A program made the translations under genes and the position numbers. From contig CBDCIZ010000003.1 of assembly GCA_965217685.1 (NCBI GenBank), positions 4,340,001-4,404,000 on the forward strand: a stretch of DNA of 64,000 nt. The letters run 5' to 3'. Positions within the stretch are counted from its first letter, which is position 1. The number at the start of each line of letters is the position of its first letter. The stretch comes from Aurantimonas sp965217685. Lineage in GTDB: Bacteria > Pseudomonadota > Alphaproteobacteria > Rhizobiales > Rhizobiaceae. Below the pieces are notes generated by a model that was not told the DNA's origin, did not search any database, and saw nothing but the letters and a program-made list of their open reading frames with translations. Of this stretch, positions 24,572 through 32,750 are shown piece by piece.

Positions 24572-24721
24572 TCAATCGGCCACCTGACCGGGCACCAACC
24601 CGCCGGAGGGCGTCGAATTGTCGATGGTCGTGCGCGGCGTTGCCTGGTTTGCCTGACAGCCGCTGGCTGCGGCGATGGCCATAAGGCAGGCGACGGTCAA
24701 GACGAAACGCATGGCGGTCAT
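24572..24721 (-). CDS. Small lipoprotein, 49 residues
   Basis: MTAMRFVLTVACLMAIAAAS is followed by GCQANQATPRTTIDNSTPSG and ends GLVPGQVAD. Lipobox AASGC with Cys22. TTGGAG precedes the ATG. The C-terminal STPSGGLVPGQ resembles STPSNGVVPGQ of the neighbouring lipoprotein, so the two may be diverged relatives. Role unknown. Confidence 0.6.
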   Translation of the reverse strand: MTAMRFVLTVACLMAIAAASGCQANQATPRTTIDNSTPSGGLVPGQVAD

Positions 24722-24776
24722 CTCCAATTCTTCGTTGAAGGCAAAACGCGTGATCGGCGGCTTCGGTTGCGGCGCC

Positions 24777-25592
24777 TCAGAGACGGCGGGCCAGAACGAG
24801 ATGTCCGGGCGCCGGCGCGCCCTCCTGCATCCGCACCACGATCGGTGTCATTTCCACAAGCTCGAAACCCGCCGCAGCGAGGCGATCGGCGACGAAACGA
24901 TCGCGGTGATGAAAACGCTGGTGCGGGCCGACCATCATGGGACGCTCGCCGAAGATGTCGTCAGGCATGGTCTCGGTCGAAAAGGCGAAGACGCCGCCCG
25001 GCAACATACGCGCGGCGATCTGCGAAAAAAGCGGCGACAGATCGCCGAGATAGGGCAGGACATCGGCGGCGAGGATCAGATCGAAGGGTACGGTCTCCTC
25101 GAACTCCTCGAGGAATTCGACCGCCTCGCCGATATAGAGATGGTCGTAGACCTGTTTGTCGAAGCAGGTCTCGATCATGCCCTCGGAGAGATCGACGCCG
25201 ATGAGCTCCTCGACGCGGTCGCGTATCGCTTCGCCGGCCAAGCCGGTGCCGCACCCCAGGTCGAGGGCTCGCGTGTAGGGCCCCGGCGCTACGGCCGCGA
25301 GGCGCTCGGCGATCATTGCGGGAACATCGTAGCCGAGTTGCCGCACGAGGATGTCCTCGAAGTCGTCGGCATGCTGATCGAAGAGGGTCGCGACATAGGC
25401 GGCACCGGCCGTGGCGGGCGGGTCGCCCAGCCCCATGGCGGCGATGCGCACCGCTGCCCCCGCATGATCCTTCGGATCGATCTCCAGGCATTCGCGGTAG
25501 GCGATCGCCGCAGCTTCGATGTGCCCGGCCTTTTCGTGCTTCAGGCCCGCGTCATAGGCCCTGGCGAGCTTCGCCTCGTCGATCTCGCCCAT
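24777..25592 (-). CDS. TPR-containing SAM-dependent methyltransferase
   Basis: 271 residues. The N-terminus (about 5-50) is a single TPR-like helix pair (AYDAGLKHEKAGHIEAAAIA). A class I methyltransferase domain follows with motif I ALDLGCGTGLAG (about 108-119), IGVDLSEGM and the ADVLPYLGDL strand. The family is often annotated as a predicted TPR-repeat methyltransferase; its substrate is unknown. It ends 55 bases from the start of the small lipoprotein gene. Confidence 0.88.
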   Translation of the reverse strand: MGEIDEAKLARAYDAGLKHEKAGHIEAAAIAYRECLEIDPKDHAGAAVRIAAMGLGDPPATAGAAYVATLFDQHADDFEDILVRQLGYDVPAMIAERLAAVAPGPYTRALDLGCGTGLAGEAIRDRVEELIGVDLSEGMIETCFDKQVYDHLYIGEAVEFLEEFEETVPFDLILAADVLPYLGDLSPLFSQIAARMLPGGVFAFSTETMPDDIFGERPMMVGPHQRFHHRDRFVADRLAAAGFELVEMTPIVVRMQEGAPAPGHLVLARRL

Positions 25593-25690
25593 AACATGCG
25601 CTTTCCGTTCTCTAACTTATGCCGCTGATAGATCACGACTTGCCGAAGGGAAAGACCGCCTCAACGAACGCAAGGCCCGATCGTGCCACG

Positions 25691-26041
25691 TCAATTGACC
25701 GGCAGGGTGCCGAGTGGAATGCCGGCATCGTCGCCGGTCGTCGGCTCGATCGGCACCGGATTGCTGCTCGACTGGGACGGCACGGACATGCCGACGGCGC
25801 CGACCCCGTTTTGAAGTCCTCCGGGTCCCGAGGCGTCCGCGTCGGCCGGTGGCGCATTGAAATCGACGCCCGGAAGACCGCCGGTCTCGATCTGACTGGA
25901 AACCGGGGTACCGTCCGGCTGCTGGACGAGTGTCCCGTCTTTCGGGATCGGTGCGTTGTCAGGCGTCGAGGTCTGCGCGACAGCGGGCGCTGAGAGAAGC
26001 GAAGCCGCCAGAGCGGCGAGAGGCAGGATGCGGATGGTCAT
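25691..26041 (-). CDS. Secreted proline-rich unknown protein
   Basis: 116 residues: signal peptide MTIRILPLAALAASLLSAPA (cut near AVAQ-TS), then a short acidic, Pro/Gly/Ser-rich chain without cysteine. It resembles other small periplasmic or surface proteins of this genome in composition but not in any domain I know. Confidence 0.6.
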   Translation of the reverse strand: MTIRILPLAALAASLLSAPAVAQTSTPDNAPIPKDGTLVQQPDGTPVSSQIETGGLPGVDFNAPPADADASGPGGLQNGVGAVGMSVPSQSSSNPVPIEPTTGDDAGIPLGTLPVN

Positions 26042-26215
26042 GTGTCTGGTCCTTGAAATGCGTGCGGCGAAGCCGTGAGGCGGTTGCCGCGTCGAGACAC
26101 AACTCCGACGGCGCCAATGCGATCCCTCACATTCGCGTCACGCAAAGCCCGGTCGAGCCCTTCGGCACGGCCTTGCGATGAAAACCCGGACAGCCCGCAA
26201 GGTCGGTGGCCCGTC

Positions 26216-26848
26216 TCAGGCCACCATCGCCGTCGACAGCGCGTCGACCAAAGCCAGCGCGGCGGCCGCCAAGACCGCGGCCGGCAGACTGCAGAAGACC
26301 TCCGGCATCTTTTCCGAGGCGGCAACGTCGTCGACCCGCTCGTCGCTGAGCGGCACATGAAAGAAGCCGAACCGTTCCACGCCGAGACGTTCAGCGGCGT
26401 GGGCCAGGCGATAGAGCGTGTCGTTGCACAGATAGCCCCCCGCATCGGTCGACCATTCGAACGGCACCTTCACGCCGCGAAAGGCGCGAGCGATGTCCGT
26501 CCAGGGAAGGCTGCAACGCAGCGACTGCGGTCCGTCAAGGACGGCCGGGCCCGATGGAAAGGCGCCCAGGGCATCGGCCCGGCCAAGTTCGCGCCGGTTG
26601 CGGGCCAGCATCTCGATGCGCAGCCGCTCGGTTCGCCGATGCAGCCCGAACAGCAGCACCGTTTTCGGTCCCGCGCTCTCGATCGCCTCGCGGAGCGTGG
26701 AAAAACTCCCCTCCCAGGCGACCGGCAGGGTCACGGCACGGAAGCTTCGACCATGCGCCGGATGATCCTGCAACGTTTCCACCATGTCTTCGGTGGGATT
26801 GCGCGGTGCGCCGGGGAAAGAGGAAAAACCCGTAATAAGCAGGGGCAT
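26216..26848 (-). CDS. Pyroglutamyl-peptidase I (family C15)-like protein
   Basis: 210 residues from MPLLITGFSSFPGAPRNPT, the C15 start. The catalytic triad is visible: Glu in TERLRIEML, Cys in GGYLCNDTLY and His in FFHVPL, each in the family's sequence context. The enzyme removes N-terminal pyroglutamate in the cytoplasm. Sequence around the triad is diverged from the E. coli type, so substrate preference may differ. I used 26848; the frame is open ten codons further up. Confidence 0.82.
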   Translation of the reverse strand: MPLLITGFSSFPGAPRNPTEDMVETLQDHPAHGRSFRAVTLPVAWEGSFSTLREAIESAGPKTVLLFGLHRRTERLRIEMLARNRRELGRADALGAFPSGPAVLDGPQSLRCSLPWTDIARAFRGVKVPFEWSTDAGGYLCNDTLYRLAHAAERLGVERFGFFHVPLSDERVDDVAASEKMPEVFCSLPAAVLAAAALALVDALSTAMVA

Positions 26849-27151
26849 GCGCATCAAAGCCTTGGCATTCGCGAGCATCGGTGAGTGGGTGATCGTGCAA
26901 AGCCTGTCTAGAATTGCGACGATTCCGTGTTTGGAAAACTTTTACTTGCAAACCGGCCGCGCAGATAGCAAGATTTCGGCGTTCGGGCAATCTCGCGAAC
27001 ACAGGTCATGGACAAATTGCGTATCGGGGGCGCATCCCCCCGGGTCTCTTGTCCCATAAGGCGAGAGTCGATGTATCGGTTCCTTTCCTCGTCAAGACTT
27101 GCCTGCCACCGCCTGACGGCGACACGTAATACCAGGAAAAGGGTTCCGACC
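26849..27151. other. Leader and promoter region of the cold-shock gene
   Basis: About 300 bases between the divergent peptidase and cold-shock genes. No gene is seen. CspA-type genes usually carry a long structured leader, so much of it may be transcribed. Confidence 0.5.
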
Positions 27152-27364
27152 ATGGCGCAGACCGGAACAGTCAAGTTCTTCAACACCGAAAAGGGTTTCG
27201 GCTTCATCAAGCCGGACGATGGCGGAGCTGACATCTTCGTGCATATCTCGGCCGTCCAGGCCTCCGGCCTTCCCGGTCTCGAGGAGAACCAGAAGGTGTC
27301 CTTCGAGACCGAGCCGGACAAGCGCGGCAAAGGCCCGAAGGCCGTCAACCTCGAGGCCGGCTGA
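27152..27364 (+). CDS. Cold-shock protein (CspA family)
   Basis: 70-residue single cold-shock domain that binds single-stranded RNA and DNA. RNP1 is KGFGFI and RNP2 is DIFVHIS, with the GTVKFFN opening. AGGAAAAGGG lies upstream of the ATG. The long leader would suit temperature-dependent translation. Confidence 0.95.
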   Translation: MAQTGTVKFFNTEKGFGFIKPDDGGADIFVHISAVQASGLPGLEENQKVSFETEPDKRGKGPKAVNLEAG

Positions 27365-27902
27365 GCGGCGCGACCGACCTTGCCTTCGACCACCCGGCGT
27401 TGCGGCGACTGTGGTTCGCCCGGCCGACGCAATTGCGCCTCGCTCCAGAACGTCATCGGCCAAGTCTCTTCAACGGGTGCCCTTGAGCCGACGTCGAAAC
27501 GAAAAATCCGGCGGCTTCGCTGTCTGGCGCTTGAAATTAGAGTCCTGAACCCGGTGTTTCGGAGTGCTTCGTTGCTTGTCTGAACGGGTCCGGCGGGTGA
27601 TCGAGCGGGCAAGATACTACCGAGCGACGAATCTGTGCTACCTGTGGCCGCTGCGCGCGTGCCTTGACGCGTTCGAAGCCTGGCGACCGGTCAAAGCCGA
27701 CGCGGCGCGCGATCCCGGCGTTTTGCCGGGCGCACCGGGTAGCGCGCTCCTGATGGATGCCGGCGGCGGCGGTGCGATCGACTGCATCCTGCCCGATGGC
27801 GATGCGTCCGATCCATCGATCGAGTTCGCCCCGACCGTGGACACCTCGCTCCGCTCGATGGCGCTGACAGTTGGCCGCCGGCATGACCATCCAGGACCGC
27901 TC
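27365..27902. other. Intergenic stretch without a recognisable gene
   Basis: About 540 bases between the cold-shock gene and the kdgK stop. An open plus-strand frame continues from here as the antisense of kdgK; its composition and lack of a binding site argue against it. A decayed gene cannot be excluded. Confidence 0.5.
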
Positions 27903-29039
27903 CTAGATCTGCGGGCCCCGGCTGTTCGAACGCCATCGCGTCATCGCCTCGGTCTCGATCAGCGCGCCGTGGGCGCCGACGACTTGCGCGGCCATGGCGC
28001 AGCCGGCGCGGCCGGCCGCGATCGCATCGGCGCCGGACAGGAGCGCGGCGAGGTAGGCGCCGTTGAAGCTGTCGCCGGCACCGGTCGCATCGACGACCTC
28101 GACATCGCGCGCCGCCTCGATTTCGATCACAGGTCTGCCCTCCACAGCCGCGCCCTCCACAGCCGCGCCCTCACGGGGACCGGCATCGATCAGCACCGGA
28201 GCGCCGCCATTCTTGACGACCACGGTGCCCGCGCCCGCCGCGCGATAGCGCCGGGCCGTCGCTGCCGGGTCGGCATCGCCGAAATTTCTGGCCTCGTCGT
28301 CGAAGCTCGGCAGGACGATCGTCGCACAGCCCGCGGCCTCGGTGATCGCGGCGCGCATCGCGGCGGCGTCCTCCCAGAGCGCCGGGCGGATGTTCGGATC
28401 GAAGGCAACGATCGTGCCCTTCGTGCGGGCCTCCCGCAGAAGCCGGATCAGCGCGGTTCGGCGATCCGGCTTCAGGATCGCCAGGGTGATGCCGGAAAAA
28501 TACACGAGCCGCGCGGCCGCAATGACGGCGGCGAGCGCCGTCTCGTCATCGGCCAGACGGCGCGCGGCCGAGTTCTCGCGCCAATAGGTGAAATGCCGGT
28601 CGCCGTCGCGTTGCTCGATCATGTAGAGACCGGGCCTGAAAAGCGGCAACCGGGCGATGCGCTCGGTGGCAATGCCGTTGGCCACCATGAAGGCAGCGAT
28701 CCGATCGGAAAAGGCGTCGGTGCCGAGCGCCGTGAAATAGCCGACCGCACCGTTCGCCGGATCGAGGCCGGCGCGGGCATACCAGAGGGTGTTCAGGGTA
28801 TCGCCGGCAAAGCCGAGCCGCCATGTGCCGCCGGCGCCTGGGGTCTCCCCCATGTCCCCGGTGTCGCCGATCCCGCCGGAGCCTCCCGACATCTCGATCA
28901 TGCACTCGCCGATCGCCAGAAACTGCAGGCTCGCCTCGCCCCTGGTGTCGCCCTTGGGGGATCGCCCGTCGGGTCTGCCTTGGGGGCCGTCTTCGTGCCC
29001 TCCCCGGGGTCCGCCGACCGCTCCGCCCTCGCCCGTCAT
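27903..29039 (-). CDS. kdgK: 2-dehydro-3-deoxygluconokinase
   Basis: Phosphorylates KDG to KDPG, feeding the Entner-Doudoroff aldolase. PfkB-type sugar kinase: FLAIGECMIEM, the RLGFAGDTLNT substrate loop, FDPNIRPALW, and the catalytic DATGAGDSFNGAY near the end. Its start forms an ATGA overlap with the uxuB stop, so coupling is likely. At 378 residues it is longer than usual (~310-330): about 38 extra Gly/Arg-rich residues precede the first strand, a Gly-rich insert (about 52-70) splits the first beta hairpin, and a 15-base tandem repeat yields EGAAVEGAAVEG. Confidence 0.9.
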   Translation of the reverse strand: MTGEGGAVGGPRGGHEDGPQGRPDGRSPKGDTRGEASLQFLAIGECMIEMSGGSGGIGDTGDMGETPGAGGTWRLGFAGDTLNTLWYARAGLDPANGAVGYFTALGTDAFSDRIAAFMVANGIATERIARLPLFRPGLYMIEQRDGDRHFTYWRENSAARRLADDETALAAVIAAARLVYFSGITLAILKPDRRTALIRLLREARTKGTIVAFDPNIRPALWEDAAAMRAAITEAAGCATIVLPSFDDEARNFGDADPAATARRYRAAGAGTVVVKNGGAPVLIDAGPREGAAVEGAAVEGRPVIEIEAARDVEVVDATGAGDSFNGAYLAALLSGADAIAAGRAGCAMAAQVVGAHGALIETEAMTRWRSNSRGPQI

Positions 29040-30520
29040 ACTCGCGTCCTTTGCATTTCCCTATCGATGACCGCTCGCATGCCGGTTTCGATCATCTTCG
29101 ACAACAGCTCCGCAACCTCTTCCCTAAAGCCCGGCGCATCGGCGAGCGCCGGCGGAAAGACCTCGCGCAGGGCGAAAAGCCCTGCGCAAAGTGCCGCCGG
29201 GTCGTCGGCCGCCGCCTTCACCGCCGCGGCGATGGCGGCCTCGCGCGGATCGCGCAGGGTGTATGGCTCGCCGGCCTCGGTCTGGCCGAGACAATAGCGC
29301 ACCCAGGCGGCGATCGCGAAGACGAAGGGTCGCGCGGATTGCCCGGCGACCAAGGCTTCGAGCGCCGGCGCAACGAGGCGCTGGGGCAGCTTTTCGGTGC
29401 CGTCCATGGCGATCTGCCAGGTGGCATGGGCGATCGCCGGATTGGCGAAACGGGCGACGAGTTCGTCGGCATAGCTTTCCAGATCGATGCCGGGAAGTGC
29501 GTCCAGCGTTGCCGCGGCAGCCCGCAAGTGCCGGCGAACGAGACTTGCGAGGGCCGCGTCGGCCATCGCGTCGCGCACTGTCACGTGACCGGCGAGGAAG
29601 CCGGCATAGGCGATCATCGAATGGGCGCCGTTGAGCATGCGCAGCTTCATCGCCTCGTAGGGTTCGACATCGTCGACGAACAGCGCGCCGCCCGCCTCCC
29701 AGTCCGGCCGGCCTTCGGGAAAATCGTCCTCGATCACCCATTGGGTGAAGGACTCGGTCTCGACGGCCGCTTCGTCAGAGTAGCCGGTGAGATTTTCGGC
29801 GTCGGCGAACATCTCGGGTGTCGCCGCCGGGGTAATCCGGTCGACCATGGAGGACGGAAAGGCGACCGTGCCTTCGATCCGCGCCGAAAGGGCCGGATCG
29901 ATCAGCCGCGCGAAGCCGAGGACGCCGGCCTTCACCAGCGCGCCATTGGCCGGGAGGTTGTCGCAGCACAGGACGGTGAACGGCGCGACGCCGCCGGCAA
30001 AGCGCTGCCGCAGCGCCTCGACGACAAGACCGAGGACGCCTGTCGGGTGGCGCGGGTCGGCAAGGTCGGCGGCGACGGCCGGATGGGCGACGTCGACGTC
30101 GCCCCGTGCGCGGTCGATGCCATAGGCCTTTTCGGTGACGGTGAGCGTCACGATCCGCGTCGCCGGATCGACCAGCGCCGCAAGGGTCTGGCCGGGTTGG
30201 CGAGCCGCCGCGATGACCCGCGAGAGGCTGCCGATCACCCGCGCGTCGACGCCGTCGCTTCCCCGCTCGATCAGCGTGTAAAGCCCGTCCTGCGGGTTGA
30301 GTGCGTCGGCGATCTCCGTGGAGCGCAGGCTGACCGCCGCGATGCGCCAGTCGCCGCCCGAACGGGCGAGCGCGGCGTCGGTGTAGACCGCCTGATGAGC
30401 GCGGTGGAAAGCGCCGCAGCCCAGATGCACGACGCCCGTGCCGTGGGCGGCGGGGTCGTAGCCGGGGCGCGCGACGTCCGCCGGCAACGTATCGAGCGCT
30501 GAGCGATCGAGCCGCGTCAC
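29036..30520 (-). CDS. uxuB: Fructuronate reductase / mannitol dehydrogenase family
   Basis: NAD-dependent polyol/uronate dehydrogenase of 494 residues. The opening GVVHLGCGAFHRAHQAVYTD is the family signature, and the late KLRMLNGAHSMIAYAG is the catalytic Lys-x4-Asn-x2-His motif. Next to uxuA and kdgK it most likely interconverts D-fructuronate and D-mannonate. It starts with GTG at 30520, overlapping the uxuA stop (GTGA). Close relatives act on mannitol or tagaturonate, so the exact substrate is inferred from context. Confidence 0.9.
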   Translation of the reverse strand: MTRLDRSALDTLPADVARPGYDPAAHGTGVVHLGCGAFHRAHQAVYTDAALARSGGDWRIAAVSLRSTEIADALNPQDGLYTLIERGSDGVDARVIGSLSRVIAAARQPGQTLAALVDPATRIVTLTVTEKAYGIDRARGDVDVAHPAVAADLADPRHPTGVLGLVVEALRQRFAGGVAPFTVLCCDNLPANGALVKAGVLGFARLIDPALSARIEGTVAFPSSMVDRITPAATPEMFADAENLTGYSDEAAVETESFTQWVIEDDFPEGRPDWEAGGALFVDDVEPYEAMKLRMLNGAHSMIAYAGFLAGHVTVRDAMADAALASLVRRHLRAAAATLDALPGIDLESYADELVARFANPAIAHATWQIAMDGTEKLPQRLVAPALEALVAGQSARPFVFAIAAWVRYCLGQTEAGEPYTLRDPREAAIAAAVKAAADDPAALCAGLFALREVFPPALADAPGFREEVAELLSKMIETGMRAVIDREMQRTRV

Positions 30521-31785
30521 GCCGGCGCTCCAATTTTCGTCCCGGCCTCGGGAGCACGGCCGCCGGCGGCGCCCGCGAAACGGCTTGCCGGATGCGACAG
30601 CGCTGCGATCACGCCGCGCAGTTCGGCCAGGCCCTTGAGGCGGCCGATCGCCGGATAGCCGGGCTGCGCCTTGCGGCCGAGATCGTCGAGGATGTCCTGG
30701 CCGTGGTCGGGCCTGAAGGGGATCGAGGCATCGGGTCGACCCGCCGCGCGCCGCCTGTCTTCTTCGCGCAGGACCGCCGCCACCAGCGCCACCATGTCGG
30801 TGTCGCCACCCAGATGCTCGGCCTCGTGGAAGGAGGCGTAGAGCCCGTCCGTCTCGAGCTTCGTGTTGCGAAGATGCAGGAAATGCACCCGGTTCCCGAG
30901 CCGCTCCATCATGCCGGGCAGATCGTTGTCGGCGCGTGCGCCGAGCGAACCCGAGCATAAGGTGATGCCGTTGGCATTCAGGTCGACGGCGTCCATCATC
31001 GTCCGATAATGTGCCTCGGTCGACATGATCCGCGACAGGCCGAGGAGCGGGAACGGCGGGTCGTCGGGATGGCAGCACAGCCGCATGCCGAGGGTTTCGG
31101 CAACAGGCGCGACCGCTTCGAGAAAGGCGATGAAATTGGCGCGCAGACGGTCCTCGTCGACGTCGGCATATTCGGCGAGATGGCGGCGCACGTCCTCAAT
31201 CGTGAACCGCTCGGCCGCGCCCGGCAGGCCGAACACGACATTGCCGGCAAGCGCCGCCTTCCTCGCATCGTCCATCGCCGCGAACCGCTCTTCGGCCAGC
31301 GCCACGACCGCCTCGGGGAAGCTCTCGCGGGCGCCGGGGCGTTCGAGGATGAAGATGTCGAAGGCCGCGAAATCGTGAACGTCGAAGCGCATCGCCGTGC
31401 CGCCATGGGGCAGACGATAGGAAAGATCGGTCCGGGTCCAGTCGAGGACGGGCATGAAATTGTAGCAGACCGTCTCGATGCCGGCGGCCTTGAGGTTCGC
31501 AAGGCTCGTCTTGTAGGCGTCGACATGGGCCCGCCATTCGCCACGCTGCTTCTTGATATCCTCGGAGACCGGAAGGCTTTCCACGACCTCCCAGCCAAGC
31601 CCCGACGGCGTGCCGTCGCCGCGGGTGGCAATCAGCCGCTTGCGGTCCTCGATCGCCTCGGGTGTCCAGACGTTACCCGTCGGTACGTGATGCAGCGCCG
31701 AGACGACGCCCTCGACGCCGGCCTGCAGCATATTCTCGACCTTGACCAGATCGCGCGGCCCGAACCAGCGCCAAGTCTGCCGCAT
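30517..31785 (-). CDS. uxuA: Mannonate dehydratase
   Basis: Dehydrates D-mannonate to KDG; metal-dependent xylose-isomerase-like barrel. 422 residues beginning MRQTWRWFGPRD, with GVEGVVSALHHVP, CYNFMPVLDWTRTD, the metal-site CCHPDDPP and FLHLRNTK, and the late FRPDHG, all characteristic of UxuA. First gene of the overlapping uxuA-uxuB-kdgK operon, divergent from the GntR regulator 110 bases away. Confidence 0.95.
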   Translation of the reverse strand: MRQTWRWFGPRDLVKVENMLQAGVEGVVSALHHVPTGNVWTPEAIEDRKRLIATRGDGTPSGLGWEVVESLPVSEDIKKQRGEWRAHVDAYKTSLANLKAAGIETVCYNFMPVLDWTRTDLSYRLPHGGTAMRFDVHDFAAFDIFILERPGARESFPEAVVALAEERFAAMDDARKAALAGNVVFGLPGAAERFTIEDVRRHLAEYADVDEDRLRANFIAFLEAVAPVAETLGMRLCCHPDDPPFPLLGLSRIMSTEAHYRTMMDAVDLNANGITLCSGSLGARADNDLPGMMERLGNRVHFLHLRNTKLETDGLYASFHEAEHLGGDTDMVALVAAVLREEDRRRAAGRPDASIPFRPDHGQDILDDLGRKAQPGYPAIGRLKGLAELRGVIAALSHPASRFAGAAGGRAPEAGTKIGAPA

Positions 31786-31839
31786 CGATATGCTCCCTGA
31801 AATGCCATCGGCTTCGTGACCGTGCTAGCAGATGAAATT

Positions 31840-31875
31840 GCGGTTGACTAGTATGGTAGTATACCGCATAAGCGA
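31840..31875. promoter_or_regulatory. Divergent promoter with candidate GntR operator
   Basis: Between uxuA and the GntR gene lies an AT-rich patch TTGACTAGTATGGTAGTATA followed by CCGCATA. GGTA-GTA-TACC (31855-31865) is a short dyad inside it, and TATG...CATA extends the symmetry with one irregularity. FadR-subfamily GntR proteins often bind such short dyads. Only suggestive. Confidence 0.35.
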
Positions 31876-31895
31876 GCCGAGGAGGAACGCGCATC

Positions 31896-32615
31896 GTGGC
31901 AACGCGCCTGATCGAGCGACAGCAGACATGGGATGCGAGCGCGCCGATCGGGCCGCAGCTTCTCAGAAGCCTGCGCGGCCGGATCATCCGCACCGAGCTC
32001 GCGCCCGGCATGCGCCTCTCGGAGCAAGAGGTCGCGGAGGCCTACGACCTGTCGCGCCAACCGGTGCGCGAGGCCTTCATCCGCCTTGCCGAGGAAGGGT
32101 TCCTGGAAATTCGCCCGCAGCGCGGCACCTTCGTGCGCCGCATCCGCGCGCCGGAGGTGATGGAAGCGCGCTTCATGCGCGAGGCGATCGAGGCCGACAT
32201 CGTCAAGCTCGCGGCCGCGAAATGCACGCCGTCGCTCGTGAGCGAACTGCGCGCCCTCGTCGCGCGGCAGGCCGAAACCGCCGATGGCGACGCGGTCGGC
32301 TTCATGGCCCTCGACGAGGCGTTTCACCGGCGGCTCGCAGACGCGGCCGGACAGCATCTCACCTGGTCGACCCTGCAGTCGATCAAGGCGCAGATGGACC
32401 GGGTCCGCTACCTCACCGCCGCCGAGTTTCCGAAGGGCCTGCTGATCACCCAGCACGAGGCCATCGTCGACGCCGTCGAGAGCGGCGACGAAAGCCGCGC
32501 GGAAGGCGCGATGCGTTCGCATCTGCGCAAGATTCTCGACGATCTGCCGGCCATCGCGGCGGCCCATCCGCTGTTCTTCGAGGGCGCGCCGCCGCGCGTC
32601 GGCGCAGGACCCTGA
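31896..32615 (+). CDS. GntR-family regulator (FadR subfamily)
   Basis: 239 residues, GTG start at 31896 preceded by GGAGGA. The N-terminal winged helix includes LRGRIIRTELAPGMRLSEQE and SRQPVREAFIRLAEEGFL; the C-terminal FCD domain has the metal-site pattern with DEAFHRRLADAAG and a late HEAIVDAVESGD. It sits between the divergent uxuA operon and the TRAP transporter genes and probably controls both, responding to a pathway intermediate. Confidence 0.92.
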   Translation: MATRLIERQQTWDASAPIGPQLLRSLRGRIIRTELAPGMRLSEQEVAEAYDLSRQPVREAFIRLAEEGFLEIRPQRGTFVRRIRAPEVMEARFMREAIEADIVKLAAAKCTPSLVSELRALVARQAETADGDAVGFMALDEAFHRRLADAAGQHLTWSTLQSIKAQMDRVRYLTAAEFPKGLLITQHEAIVDAVESGDESRAEGAMRSHLRKILDDLPAIAAAHPLFFEGAPPRVGAGP

Positions 32616-32677
32616 AGCGACTTCACCGACGGCCGCAACGGCCTGACGGCGATGCAGAACCGACGGCCAGACGAACG

Positions 32678-32742
32678 GCCAAAACACCCAAGGCCACAAC
32701 ATCCAGGGCCAAAACACCAAAGGCCAAAACACCAAAGGGAGG
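32678..32742 (+). repeat. Tandem GGCCAAAACACC-type repeat before dctP
   Basis: Four or five imperfect units built on GGCCAAAACACCAAA (with variants GGCCACAACATCCA) fill the leader of dctP up to its GGGAGGA binding site. The tract is A-rich and unstructured on the coding strand. Confidence 0.75.
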
Positions 32743-32750
32743 ACTGAAGA

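Noticed and set aside
27564..29297. A 577-codon plus-strand frame across the kdgK region
   Set aside because: Antisense to kdgK and uxuB; low-complexity translation without family resemblance.
29036..31078. A continuous frame joining uxuB to sequence inside uxuA
   Set aside because: The upstream part is out of phase with uxuA; the GTGA overlap at 30517-30520 gives a natural uxuB start.
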